NCBI RefSeq assembly: GCF_018130785.1
Contig: NZ_JAFCJT010000012.1
Span: 147,842 to 211,841, forward strand
Length of the DNA stretch: 64,000 nucleotides
Source: Bradyrhizobium liaoningense
GTDB lineage: Bacteria > Pseudomonadota > Alphaproteobacteria > Rhizobiales > Xanthobacteraceae
Direction of reading: 5' to 3'
Shown here: piece after piece, positions 48,167 to 55,869 of the stretch
Position numbering within the stretch: the stretch's first letter is position 1
Layout: each line of letters begins with the position of its first letter
Program-made: the position numbers and the translations under genes
The notes under the pieces: model-generated
Database searches by the model: none
What the model was told of the DNA's origin: nothing
The model's input: only the letters and a program-made list of their open reading frames with translations

Positions 48167-48904
48167 CTAGACGGCCGCTTCCGCCACCAGCGCCCGGGTG
48201 GGCCCGAACAGCTCCTCGAACGCCTTGCGCAGCGCGACGTCGACATCGGCCATGGTCACGAGCTGGCCGAGATCGACCAGCGAGGTGACGCCGTAGCGAG
48301 GATCGGCGACGCCGCAGGGCACGATCCCGGCGAAATGCGACAGCTCCGGCTCGACATTGATGGCGATGCCGTGGAACGAGACCCAGCGCTTCAGGCGGAC
48401 GCCGATCGCGGCGATCTTGTCTTCGTGCTCGGGCCCCTTGTCGGGCCGCTTCACCCAGACGCCGACCCGGTCCTCGCGCCGCTCGCCGCGGACATTGAAG
48501 GCGGCGAGCGTCCGCAGGATCAATTCCTCCAGGCTCGCGACATAGGCCCGGACGTCCGGCCGGCGCCGCTTGAGGTCGAGCATGACATAGGCCACCCGCT
48601 GGCCGGGCCCGTGATAGGTGAGCTGCCCGCCGCGCCCGGTGGCAAAGGTCGGAAATCGCGGGTCGAGCAGGTCGGTTTCCTTGCCTGAGGTGCCGGAGGT
48701 GTAGAGCGGGGGGTGCTCGAGCAGCCAGACCAGCTCGGGCGCCTCGCCGGCGGCAATCTGAGCGACTCGCGCCTCCATGGCAGCCACGGCGTCCAGATAG
48801 GGCACCGGCGCGTCCGAGATTCGCCACTCCACGGGCTCGCCGGTGGAGGCGGAAAACGACGTCAAATCGAGGTCTTGGCGGGGGTTTTGAGGTGAATTAA
48901 CCAT
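48167..48904 (-). CDS. lipB: octanoyl-[acyl-carrier-protein]:protein N-octanoyltransferase LipB
   Basis: 245 residues. Transfers octanoyl from ACP to lipoyl domains of 2-oxoacid dehydrogenases. WLLEHPPLYTSGTSGKETDLL, GGQLTYHGPGQRVAYVMLDLKRR, KIAAIGVRLKRWVSFHGIAINVEPELSHFAGIVPCGVADPRYGVTSL: the last contains the catalytic Cys (IVPCG) and the invariant Lys is in KIAAIG. Length normal. ATG 48904; monocistronic, divergent from the FliN-like gene. Confidence 0.95.
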   Translation of the reverse strand: MVNSPQNPRQDLDLTSFSASTGEPVEWRISDAPVPYLDAVAAMEARVAQIAAGEAPELVWLLEHPPLYTSGTSGKETDLLDPRFPTFATGRGGQLTYHGPGQRVAYVMLDLKRRRPDVRAYVASLEELILRTLAAFNVRGERREDRVGVWVKRPDKGPEHEDKIAAIGVRLKRWVSFHGIAINVEPELSHFAGIVPCGVADPRYGVTSLVDLGQLVTMADVDVALRKAFEELFGPTRALVAEAAV

Positions 48905-48986
48905 TGGCTAACCATAACGTGGTGATCATCTGGGGAGCAAATGCCAAGTCCTTTGGCTTAAGTCCCAAGTTGCGGCGGTCCTGACA

Positions 48987-49229
48987 GTGCCCACTCTCGA
49001 TAAAGTCACCGTGGATCTCATGGTCGTCCTCGGGACGACCACCATGCCGATCCATCAAGTATTACGTCTTTCCCGCGGCGCCATCATCGAACTGGACGCA
49101 ACCGAGGCCGACGAGGTCAAGGTTCTCGCCAACAACCTGCCGGTCGCCTCCGGCGTCGTGCTGGTCGATCGCAACCGGATCGCGGTCGAGGTCAAGCAGA
49201 TGCTGCCGCGCACGGCGGGCACCCGGTAG
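48987..49229 (+). CDS. FliN-like flagellar motor switch (SpoA domain) protein
   Basis: 80 residues from GTG 48987 with only a weak ribosome site. MPTLDKVTVDLMVVLGTTTMPIHQVLRLSRGAIIELDATEADEVKVLANNLPVASGVVLVDRNRIAVEVKQM is a complete SpoA/FliN C-terminal domain: 'V.L.VVLG.T.MPI..VL.L..GAIIELD' and 'V.V..N.L.VA.G.VVVV...'. No other flagellar gene lies within the window, so it is an orphan, either the motor switch component or a paralogue. Confidence 0.88.
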   Translation: MPTLDKVTVDLMVVLGTTTMPIHQVLRLSRGAIIELDATEADEVKVLANNLPVASGVVLVDRNRIAVEVKQMLPRTAGTR

Positions 49230-49389
49230 GGCTAACGACCTGATAGGACCGATCTCCTGGGGAGGGCCGCGATTTTCCTGCCAAGCTTGTGGAATTCAGG
49301 GCTTTTGCAGGCTTGTATCCCCCTAATGGATTTGTTAGATCGGCGCCGCTGATCCGGCCGGCCTCAAAACCTCAAGCCGGCATCCCTTA

Positions 49390-49474
49390 GCGCTCGTGGC
49401 GGAACTGGTAGACGCGCTGCCTTGAGGTGGCAGTGGGTAACACCGTGGGGGTTCGAGTCCCTCCGAGCGCACCA
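49390..49474 (+). tRNA. tRNA-Leu (anticodon GAG)
   Basis: Acceptor GCGCTCG at 49390-49396 pairs with CGAGCGC at 49464-49470, followed by A and an encoded CCA (49472-49474). D-loop GGCGGAACTGGTAGACGC; anticodon stem CTGCC/GGCAG around TTGAGGT, giving GAG; a class II variable arm (TGGGTAACACCGT) as expected for leucine; T-arm GGGGGTTCGAGTCCC. About 85 nt. No integrase or duplicated 3' end is visible near it. Confidence 0.97.
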
Positions 49475-49627
49475 AGGTATCTAACCAATTGAAATCTAAG
49501 TATTGTTTTCCGGTGGCTTGAGGGCCGCCCTTTTCCGGCGCGAGTTGCGCCAGCGAGCCCGCTGGAAAGTTGAGGCGGAACGCCGAAGTCGGGGTACCAG
49601 GTGGTCCCCGGGCGGCGCGTAACGCCG

Positions 49628-49951
49628 TCAATCGGCACTCAGACTTCGGACACGGTCGCTCCGCAGCGGCTCCCACATCTCGATGTCGCGGTCGCGTGCG
49701 AGCAGGGCGGGAAGCGCCTCATGCCAGGCGTCTCGATAGGATCGCTTGATCTGAACGTTCACGACCTCGTCATGGCTCTCCCAAGTCTCGTAGAGCATGA
49801 AGCGATTTTCGGACACGGGATCGCGATGCAGGACCGCCTGATGAAACGTCGGCTCGTGTCTCATCGCGTCGAGCACCGCCCCGAGCAGTCGCAGAAAATT
49901 CGTGCGCTGCTCGGGCACCACGTCAAACTTGATGACATAGGTGACCGGCAT
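49628..49951 (-). CDS. ABM-domain protein (antibiotic biosynthesis monooxygenase/quinol monooxygenase-like)
   Basis: 107 residues from ATG 49951, with GAGGAG upstream. MPVTYVIKFDVVPEQRTNFLRLLGAVLDAMRHEPTFHQAVLHRDPVSENRFMLYETWESHDEVVNVQIKRSYRDAWHEALPALLARDRDIEMWEPL is the ABM ferredoxin-like fold (small beta-barrel dimers; YgiN-type enzymes oxidise quinols without cofactor). It lies 61 bases after the NTF2-like gene, on the same strand, likely in one operon controlled by the XRE-linked operator at 50440. Confidence 0.86.
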   Translation of the reverse strand: MPVTYVIKFDVVPEQRTNFLRLLGAVLDAMRHEPTFHQAVLHRDPVSENRFMLYETWESHDEVVNVQIKRSYRDAWHEALPALLARDRDIEMWEPLRSDRVRSLSAD

Positions 49952-50012
49952 TGTGCTTCTCCTCGGCATATGTTCGGCGGCGATTGCCGGCGTCCTCACG
50001 GCGGTCCGTCTC

Positions 50013-50378
50013 TCAGGCTGGAAAGAACTGGTAGTCGGCGACGATTTTTCCGTTGTCGTCGACGACGAGGAATTCGAGCCCGCGAGCCAGAACGGAATCT
50101 CCGTTGCCAGGAAGCATTTCCCAATGAAAGACCACGGTGTCGTGCACCCGGCGTGCATCGCCGGCCGCGCGAAACCGGTTGCCATTGTCCCTGACGTTCT
50201 TCTCGTGGGATTCGCGCACCCGTTGCTCGAGGGCTTCCCGACCTTCGACCTTGCGATCACCGACATAGTGCCGTCCCTCCCGGCCCCACAGTTCCGCGAT
50301 CCGGCGCTTGCGCCTCACCGTATCGGTCTCGTTCCAGACGGCGACGTAACGGTCGGCCAAACTGCTTGGGCTCTCCAT
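50013..50378 (-). CDS. NTF2-like (SnoaL-type) protein
   Basis: 121 residues from ATG 50378, chosen for GGAGGAG seven bases upstream; the open frame extends to 50459. SLADRYVAVWNETDTVRRKRRIAELWGREGRHYVGDRKVEGREALEQRV ... GDARRVHDTVVFHWEMLPGNGDSVLARGLEFLVVDDNGKIVADYQFF is the cone-shaped NTF2 fold. Often an isomerase, hydratase or binding protein for small hydrophobic molecules; the ligand is unknown. The fold is shared with the secreted protein at 51553. Confidence 0.88.
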   Translation of the reverse strand: MESPSSLADRYVAVWNETDTVRRKRRIAELWGREGRHYVGDRKVEGREALEQRVRESHEKNVRDNGNRFRAAGDARRVHDTVVFHWEMLPGNGDSVLARGLEFLVVDDNGKIVADYQFFPA

Positions 50379-50439
50379 GATGATCTCCTCCGCATGATCG
50401 GTCTTGCCCGGGAAGAGTGCTTCACGCGACCGCGCTCGG

Positions 50440-50461
50440 TCGATAACCTCACAGGTCAAAA
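50440..50461 (-). promoter_or_regulatory. XRE-linked operator, copy 1
   Basis: Minus strand: TTTTGACCTGTGAGGTTATC plus GA. Contains TGACCT-GTG-AGGTTA, an imperfect inverted repeat (5 of 6 arms match), 62 bases upstream of the NTF2-like ATG at 50378. The same motif occurs at 50481 and 51447. Confidence 0.65.
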
Positions 50462-50480
50462 CACACTGACGTGCGGCGCG

Positions 50481-50501
50481 AATTTGACCTCGGAGGTCAT
50501 G
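50481..50501 (+). promoter_or_regulatory. XRE-linked operator, copy 2
   Basis: AATTTGACCTCGGAGGTCAT with TGACCT-CGG-AGGTCA as a perfect 6-bp inverted repeat, 34 bases upstream of the XRE regulator ATG; TTGACC within it resembles a -35 element. Confidence 0.68.
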
Positions 50502-50534
50502 GTATGGCGACCGCGGCGATTGGTAAGCTGAGGC

Positions 50535-51371
50535 ATGTCCGGCCGCGCAGTCGAATTTGGCGTATTGCTACGGAGGTGGCGGGTCAGCCGGGGGCTGTCG
50601 CAGACGGCGCTTGCGCTGGCCGCAAATAGCTCGACCCGGCATCTGTCTTACCTCGAGACGGGTCGTTCGCGTCCGAGCAGGGAGATGGTGCAGCGCCTGG
50701 CTGAACAGTTGAACCTGCCGCTGCGGGATCAAAACGTGCTTCTGCTCGCCGCGGGCTTTTCGCCTGCCTTCGCCGAGAGGTCTCTCGAGGAGATGTCATC
50801 TGCCAAATCCGCGATGGAGCAGATCCTCCGGGTCCATCTTCCGTATCCGGCGTATGTGCTGGACCGACACTGGAACGTCGTCCTGTCGAACGCGGCGCTG
50901 CCGCAGCTTTACGAGGGGTGTTCTCCGGAGCTGCTTCGCAGTCCGGTCAACGCCGTGCGCCTCATCCTGCATCCCGATGGGATGGGACCGCGCATCGAAA
51001 ACTTCGTCGAGTGGCGCGCCCACACCGTCACGGTGCTGAAGCAGCAGATCGAGGCACGGGCGGATCCCGTCATCCAGGCTCTGCTGACCGAAGTGTCGTC
51101 CTACCCGGCTCCCAAGGGGACCGTGGCGCTCGCATCGAGCGATGGTCCTCAGCGATATGTCTCGCCGCTTCGCGTTCAAACCCGGTTCGGCAGAGTCTCG
51201 TTCCTGAACACCACGACCGTCTTCGGCGCACCCGCAGATGTCACGCTGTCGGAGCTTGCTCTCGAAATGCTGTTTCCGGCCGACGACGCCACGATCGCCA
51301 TCGTGAACGACATGGTCGAGGAGACCAGATTGCCGGATGCGGGCAATCCGCTCGCCTCCAGGGCTGGCTGA
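50535..51371 (+). CDS. XRE-family regulator with MmyB-like ligand domain
   Basis: 278 residues. HTH at about 8-65: FGVLLRRWRVSRGLSQTALALAANSSTRHLSYLETGRSRPSREMVQRLAEQLNLPLRDQNVLLLAAGF. The C-terminal MmyB ligand-binding domain (about 90-265): LRVHLPYPAYVLDRHWNVVLSNAALPQLYEG ... GRVSFLNTTTVFGAPADVTLSELALEMLFPADDAT. MmyB-type regulators bind small hydrophobic ligands in a PAS-like pocket. Three copies of an inverted repeat around it suggest that it controls the flanking NTF2-like and ABM genes and itself. Confidence 0.92.
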   Translation: MSGRAVEFGVLLRRWRVSRGLSQTALALAANSSTRHLSYLETGRSRPSREMVQRLAEQLNLPLRDQNVLLLAAGFSPAFAERSLEEMSSAKSAMEQILRVHLPYPAYVLDRHWNVVLSNAALPQLYEGCSPELLRSPVNAVRLILHPDGMGPRIENFVEWRAHTVTVLKQQIEARADPVIQALLTEVSSYPAPKGTVALASSDGPQRYVSPLRVQTRFGRVSFLNTTTVFGAPADVTLSELALEMLFPADDATIAIVNDMVEETRLPDAGNPLASRAG

Positions 51372-51395
51372 CCTATTCGATCTGGCTCATGTGCG

Positions 51396-51412
51396 AGGTC
51401 CGGTTACCTCGT
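51396..51412. terminator. possible hairpin or extra operator after the XRE gene
   Basis: GAGGT at 51396-51400 and ACCTC at 51407-51411 are inverted around CCGGTT. It could end the XRE transcript, or be an additional site built from the same GAGGT half-sites as the operators nearby. Too short to decide. Confidence 0.3.
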
Positions 51413-51446
51413 TAGCCGGAGCGGCGAGCTCTCGTGCTGAAAGAAC

Positions 51447-51469
51447 AATTTGACTTTCGAGGTTATCGA
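51447..51469 (+). promoter_or_regulatory. XRE-linked operator, copy 3
   Basis: AATTTGACTTTCGAGGTTAT plus CGA; the arms TGACTT/AGGTTA are less symmetric, but the whole string closely matches copy 1. It lies 84 bases upstream of the secreted NTF2-like gene, giving that gene the same control. Confidence 0.6.
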
Positions 51470-51552
51470 CACTCTCCGACGCAGCGCGCACCCTGACGCC
51501 GAAATGAAGAGCCAGCTATGGACGACGCACGGGGAGCCCGAGGGAGAAGAGA

Positions 51553-52032
51553 ATGAACAGGCGGAATGTTTTGATCGCATCGGCGTTGACCGTGCTAGGG
51601 CGCCTTTCGTCAGGCGCGCTCGCAGCCGAGCGCGCGGGTGATGGGAAAAGCAAAATGGTCGGCGTCAACAACATCGTGGTGCAGTATCTGGCGGCCTGGA
51701 ACGAGCAGGACGCGAAGAAGCGGCGCGATCTCGTCGCTGCGACGTGGACCGAGGACGGCACCTATGTCGACAGAGTTCGTGACGGACGCGGACACGACTC
51801 CATCGACGGCATGATCGCGAAGGCCCAGGGGCAGTTTCCCGGCTACCGGCTCAATCTCGCGAGCGGTATCGAAGCGCATCATGACTATGTCCGCTTCTCC
51901 TGGGTCGCGGGCGCCACTGCGGATGCACCCCTCTACATCAAAGGCACCGACTTCGCCTTCATTGCCGACGATGGCCGCTTCAAGTCCGTCGTCGGCTTTG
52001 TCGACGCGGCTCCGGCGCCCGCGACGCGATAG
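51553..52032 (+). CDS. exported NTF2-like (SnoaL-type) protein
   Basis: 159 residues; GAGAAGAG upstream. Signal peptide MNRRNVLIASALTVLGRLSSGALA, perhaps Tat-like (NRRNVLIAS). Mature NTF2 fold: VNNIVVQYLAAWNEQDAKKRRDLVAATWTEDGTYVDRVRDGRGHDSIDGMIAKAQGQFPGYRLNLASGIEAHHDYVRFSWVAGA ... DFAFIADDGRFKSVVGFVD. Same fold and same 'AxWNExDxxxRR' opening as the protein at 50013, but periplasmic. Ligand unknown. Operator copy 3 lies upstream. Confidence 0.88.
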   Translation: MNRRNVLIASALTVLGRLSSGALAAERAGDGKSKMVGVNNIVVQYLAAWNEQDAKKRRDLVAATWTEDGTYVDRVRDGRGHDSIDGMIAKAQGQFPGYRLNLASGIEAHHDYVRFSWVAGATADAPLYIKGTDFAFIADDGRFKSVVGFVDAAPAPATR

Positions 52033-52045
52033 TTACGCTTGCTCA

Positions 52046-52867
52046 TCACTGCGGCGAGGGCACCAGCAGCCAGACGCCAGCGGCCGCACACGCAATGCCG
52101 GCGGCGCGCGCGATCCATCGTCCGACCGGCGTAAGTTTCTCCAACAGGACGAGCAGGGCCAAAAGCGCAATCCAAAGCACGTTCATCACCCCGCCGACGA
52201 ACAAGAGCGCCATCAAGACCCAGCAGCAGCCGACACAATAGCCACCGTGCCGGAGCCCCAGCAGCAGGCAGCCTCGCAGGTCGTCGCGAAAGCCGCCGTG
52301 GCGCATCAGGAACAGAAATGGCGACTGGCATTGGGCGAGACAGACGTCCTTGAGCGGTGTCCACTGATAGACTCCCGCCGCGATCAGCACGATCGCACTG
52401 AGCAGATTGCTGGCGATCGTCATCCGGGAATCCAGCAGGACTGCCCGCTCGATCGCCCATTGGAGTAGGGTTGCTGCTAGCGAAAAGCCGCCCCAGGCGA
52501 GGAGATAACCTGCCGCAAACCAGCCGGTCGCAGCGAACGGCTTGCCCTGCGCTTTCCCCTGTCGACCCACGCGGGCGTACATGAGGATCATCGGCGCTGC
52601 CGAGGGGGCCATCATTCCGACCATCATCACCACCCACATCAGCAACACATACGCGAACTCGATTGCTCGCCATGGCTCGCTCGCCGGCAACATGATTCCG
52701 ATTCCGGCCGGGATCATGCGGAACCCGGTCATGTCCATGCCGCCCATGTCCATGTCCTCGGCGAGCCAGAGCACATAGGCCCATGCCAGCGCGACGATGA
52801 TCCCGATCGCGCCGCCGACGATCCAGCGATCGCGCCGCAGCACGGTTTCCAGCGGGCCGTCGGTCAT
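52046..52867 (-). CDS. DUF2182 integral membrane protein (predicted metal-binding)
   Basis: 273 residues from ATG 52867. Six to eight membrane segments: RWIVGGAIGIIVALAWAYVLWL, EFAYVLLMWVVMMVGMMAPSAAPMILMYARV, FAAGYLLAWGGFSLAATLLQW, ASNLLSAIVLIAAGVYQW, GYCVGCCWVLMALLFVGGVMNVLWIALLALLVLLEKL. The DUF2182 hallmarks are W..MM.AMM.PS-like text and LKDVCLAQCQSPFLFLMRHGG, YCVGCCW with Cys/His that may bind metal. EDMDMGGMDMTGF is Met/Asp-rich, as in copper-binding loops. Starts 49 bases after the DUF1326 gene; the two are normally found together. Confidence 0.9.
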   Translation of the reverse strand: MTDGPLETVLRRDRWIVGGAIGIIVALAWAYVLWLAEDMDMGGMDMTGFRMIPAGIGIMLPASEPWRAIEFAYVLLMWVVMMVGMMAPSAAPMILMYARVGRQGKAQGKPFAATGWFAAGYLLAWGGFSLAATLLQWAIERAVLLDSRMTIASNLLSAIVLIAAGVYQWTPLKDVCLAQCQSPFLFLMRHGGFRDDLRGCLLLGLRHGGYCVGCCWVLMALLFVGGVMNVLWIALLALLVLLEKLTPVGRWIARAAGIACAAAGVWLLVPSPQ

Positions 52868-52916
52868 TTGCGATAAGTGTTGCCGGTCTTCTCGCAAGGC
52901 CGGATCAGGAGTTGCA

Positions 52917-53546
52917 TCACGCCTGGTTCGACCAGCGGATGGGCGCATAGAGGCCGTTCTTGCCGGAATTGTCCCAGCGCATGCCATGATCGCTGAACGT
53001 ATTGCCGGCGGCGCCGACCGCCATCACCATCCCGTCAGGGCTGACCGGATGGCCGATGTTGGCCCACATTTCCCCGCTCGGATGCATGGTCGGCAACGGG
53101 TCGACGGACATGTGCAGAATATCCGGGATTTCCGCGGACCGCGTCTTGCCCTCGATGCGGAATGTGATCGGGACCTTGCGAACGCCCAGGTTCTTGCTGA
53201 TCAGCGGTGTGAACGCGGCCATCGGACCACCGGCGGCGCCGGTGAAGATCGCAGCTAGAGCCTCGGTCTGCTCATCGTTGGCGCGCTGGTCGATGTAGGC
53301 GGCTACCGACCAATCTCCGTCTGCCATGATCCCCGGCGCGTGGAGGATCACCAGGACATTCAGTCCATCGAGCTCGATGTTGCCATAACGGCCGCTCTCG
53401 ACGTGGAAGATCAGCGGTACGTTGCAGAAGCCCTCGGTCGGTCGCGCGGTCAGCGGGGGAGCCGCCGACACGAGGCAGGGACACACGATGCTGCAACTGC
53501 AATTCTCGAAGTAGTCACCGGAAAGGTGCCATGGGACATCCGCCAT
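52917..53546 (-). CDS. DUF1326 domain protein
   Basis: 209 residues. VPWHLSGDYFENCSCSIVCPCLVSAAPPLTARPTEGFCNVPLIFHVESGRYGNIELDGLNVLVIL is the DUF1326 start, with a cluster of cysteines (ENCSCSIVCPC, then FCN) that probably binds a metal. IDQRANDEQTEALAAIFTGAAGGPMAAFTPLISKNLG follows. No signal peptide. Paired with the DUF2182 membrane protein downstream, which suggests a joint metal-related function, not yet established. Confidence 0.9.
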   Translation of the reverse strand: MADVPWHLSGDYFENCSCSIVCPCLVSAAPPLTARPTEGFCNVPLIFHVESGRYGNIELDGLNVLVILHAPGIMADGDWSVAAYIDQRANDEQTEALAAIFTGAAGGPMAAFTPLISKNLGVRKVPITFRIEGKTRSAEIPDILHMSVDPLPTMHPSGEMWANIGHPVSPDGMVMAVGAAGNTFSDHGMRWDNSGKNGLYAPIRWSNQA

Positions 53547-53768
53547 CGCTGTCTCCCGCTTGGCCGAACCCGCTAGATTACTTTCGAATGAGCTACGTGG
53601 AGTTGAAAGTTACGCTGCGTGGCGAAGTCCCGCAAGCTATTGTGAGGCTCGGTCAACTTACTGGAAAGGCACCTCTCAGCCGGAGATGCACCTAAACGCT
53701 CTGCCCATTTCCGCAAGCCATTGAAATTTCAATAAATGCGACCGCCCTCCGACGCGCCACCTTCATCC

Positions 53769-53954
53769 TCACCGTTGTTTTGGTTGACTTTCGGCGACCG
53801 CCTCGGGCGGCGCAGTTTGGCCTGAGCGATCATCCGCTTCCCCGCCGCACACGGTAATCGGCGGGAATATGCTGTCGTAGATCGCGCGCGCCTCGCGGAT
53901 CAGGCGCTCCCGCTCGAGCTCTGATTTCGGCACGAATCGAACGACGTTATTCAT
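53769..53954 (-). CDS. small protein translationally coupled to the CobW gene (61 aa)
   Basis: ATG at 53954 overlaps the CobW stop (ATGA). MNNVVRFVPKSELERERLIREARAIYDSIFPPITVCGGEADDRSGQ: a charged helix followed by a disordered tail (APPEAVAESQPKQR). One Cys. No known family. Coupling to a zinc-related GTPase under a Zur-like box suggests a part in zinc homeostasis (inference). Confidence 0.72.
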   Translation of the reverse strand: MNNVVRFVPKSELERERLIREARAIYDSIFPPITVCGGEADDRSGQTAPPEAVAESQPKQR

Positions 53955-55171
53955 TGGCTTTCCGCCTGGGCGGCTTCGTCCGCGCGGCGCCAGACCGGAA
54001 ACGGGTCTGCGAGCTTCGCCCATTCCGCGACGTTCATGGCGGGCTTGCCGGGCACGAGGCATGCGTCCAGGCGAGCGCGGAGCGAGCCTTCGTCCATGCC
54101 GGTGCCGATGAACACGATTTCCTGGCGCCGATCGCCGTAGATCTCGTTCCAGTTCTTACGCAACCGCTTCCGCCAGAACGGATCATCAGGCCATCGTTCC
54201 GCCGGTACGCTCGCCCACCACGCACCAAGGGCCTGCGTGCGCGTGATCGAACCGGCCTGACTGATCTCGCCAAGCCAATGTGGGCGTGTCGCCAGCCAGA
54301 AATGTCCCTTGGCGCGAATGACGCCGGGCCAGGCCTCCTTGATGAACATGTCGAACTTGGCGGGATCGAACGGCCGGCGCGCGCGATAGACGAAGTTCGT
54401 TACGCCGTATTCTTCGGTCTCCGGCACATGATCGGCAAAGCCGTAGAGTTCTTTGAACCAGAGCGGATGCGCTTGCGCTTTTTCGAAGTCGAATTTTCCG
54501 GTGTCGAGAATGCGATCGAAGGCGACCCGGCCGTGGTTTGCTTCGATCAGGTCCGCGTCCGGATTGAGCGCGCGGATGATCTTCCGCGCCGCCTCGCGCT
54601 GCTCAGGTCGGGCGTCGTCGACCTTGTTGAGAACGATCACGTCGGCAAATTCGATCTGCTCGACGAGGAGATCGACCAGCGTGCGCTTGTCGTTTGTCAG
54701 CGCTTCGCCACGTTGCTCCAGAAAATCCGTCGACGAATAATCCCCAAGCAGGTTCACGGCGTCGACCACGGTGACCATGGTGTCGAGACGCGCCACGTCA
54801 GAGAGGCTTTCGCCGTCCTCGGATCTGAAATCGAAGGTCGCCGCGACCGGCAGCGGTTCCGAGATGCCGGTGGATTCGATCAGGAGATAATCGAAGCGGC
54901 CATTTTCTGCGAGGGCGCGCACCTCCTTCAGGAGGTCGTCTCGCAGTGTGCAGCAGATGCAGCCGTTCGTCATCTCGACGAGCTTCTCGTCAGTCCGGGA
55001 CAGGTTCGCACCGCCATCGCGAACCAGATCCGCATCGATGTTCACCTCGCTCATGTCGTTGACAATCACCGCGACCTTCAGGCCGTGCCGGTTGTTCAGG
55101 ACGTGGTTCAGCAAAGTGGTCTTTCCAGCCCCGAGGAAGCCGGACAAGACGGTGACGGGGAGTTTTTGCAT
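53951..55171 (-). CDS. CobW/COG0523 GTPase, probable zinc chaperone (ZigA/ZagA type)
   Basis: 406 residues. Walker A TVLSGFLGAGKTTLLNHVL near residue 8-25; the metal-binding CxCC in VEMTNGCICCTLRDDLL near 70; ESTGISEPLPV; NKVDD for guanine. The C-terminal CobW_C domain (about 265-385) contains RRPFDPAKFD ... GVIRAKGHFWLATRPHWLGEISQAG. Candidate zinc metallochaperone that loads zinc into client proteins during starvation. The Zur-like box 66-89 bases upstream of the ATG supports this over a cobalamin role. Confidence 0.93.
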   Translation of the reverse strand: MQKLPVTVLSGFLGAGKTTLLNHVLNNRHGLKVAVIVNDMSEVNIDADLVRDGGANLSRTDEKLVEMTNGCICCTLRDDLLKEVRALAENGRFDYLLIESTGISEPLPVAATFDFRSEDGESLSDVARLDTMVTVVDAVNLLGDYSSTDFLEQRGEALTNDKRTLVDLLVEQIEFADVIVLNKVDDARPEQREAARKIIRALNPDADLIEANHGRVAFDRILDTGKFDFEKAQAHPLWFKELYGFADHVPETEEYGVTNFVYRARRPFDPAKFDMFIKEAWPGVIRAKGHFWLATRPHWLGEISQAGSITRTQALGAWWASVPAERWPDDPFWRKRLRKNWNEIYGDRRQEIVFIGTGMDEGSLRARLDACLVPGKPAMNVAEWAKLADPFPVWRRADEAAQAESQ

Positions 55172-55236
55172 GGAGATCGAAGAGCCTTTTCAAGGGGATA
55201 GGGCGGTGACGCTTGGGGAGGGGCATTGGGGCCGGA

Positions 55237-55260
55237 TATGTAATGTTATAACATAACATA
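55237..55260. promoter_or_regulatory. Zur-type box upstream of the CobW gene
   Basis: Core ATGTTATAACAT (55243-55254) is a perfect palindrome; symmetry extends outward to 55237 and 55260 with only one mismatched pair (55242/55255). The ATGTTATAACAT centre is the Zur/Fur-like zinc-repressor motif of alphaproteobacteria. It lies at a suitable distance from the CobW start. Confidence 0.8.
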
Positions 55261-55396
55261 CATTGGCGGCGCCGACGTCAAGTCGTTTCGCGGCTCAGCT
55301 GAAATTCACGCGAACATTGAGGTGGATGATCGTTGCAGCGATCGGCCGCCGCTCAGCTCCAGGCAGCAGCGCGCGCGAAGGACCGGCGCGGGCCCC

Positions 55397-55654
55397 TCAG
55401 CCGTATTCGTCGCCGATCCCGTATTCCCGGTAGATCTCGAGCGGGTCCGTGTCCGGAAACAGGCGGCATTTGGCCTGGGCGAGATGCAGGCTCACCGCCG
55501 ACGGCTCCTTGCCGTTCGCCAGCATCTTGCGGATGTCGTCCATATGCGCGCTCGGCTGGTGCTTTGGTTCGAGCTGCTCCAGCGCGACGAGCGCGGTCGC
55601 CAGGGCCTCGGTCAGAACCCAGTCGTCGTGGCCCGTGATTCCCTTCTTCGGCAT
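55397..55654 (-). CDS. small conserved hypothetical protein (85 aa)
   Basis: From ATG 55654 (MPKKGITGHDDWVLTEALATALVALEQLEPKHQPSAHMDDIRKMLANGKEPSAVSLHLAQAKCRLFPDTDPLEIYREYGIGDEYG); an ATG 15 bases earlier is possible. Mostly helical, acidic, no membrane segment. Codon use matches its neighbours. No family recognised. Confidence 0.68.
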   Translation of the reverse strand: MPKKGITGHDDWVLTEALATALVALEQLEPKHQPSAHMDDIRKMLANGKEPSAVSLHLAQAKCRLFPDTDPLEIYREYGIGDEYG

Positions 55655-55869
55655 CGGCAGACCCCACATGCGGTGGCTGTGCCAATGTACCGTAGCTTCC
55701 GGCGAATCTCCATCGCGCAGCTGGCAACCTCGCGTTTACGTGGAACACGCAGGCCCCGGTACTCTCGCTTGCATTATGAACGCCCGTGGCTAAAAGGCGG
55801 CCGGCGATCGTATCTTTGTCGAAATAAAGATGACGTAGACGGATCGCACCGCTCAGGGCTGGAGCCAGC

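Noticed and set aside
49390..49628. tRNA-Leu as an integration site of a genomic island
   Set aside because: No integrase, no repeated tRNA 3' end found by eye, and flanking genes look native in composition.
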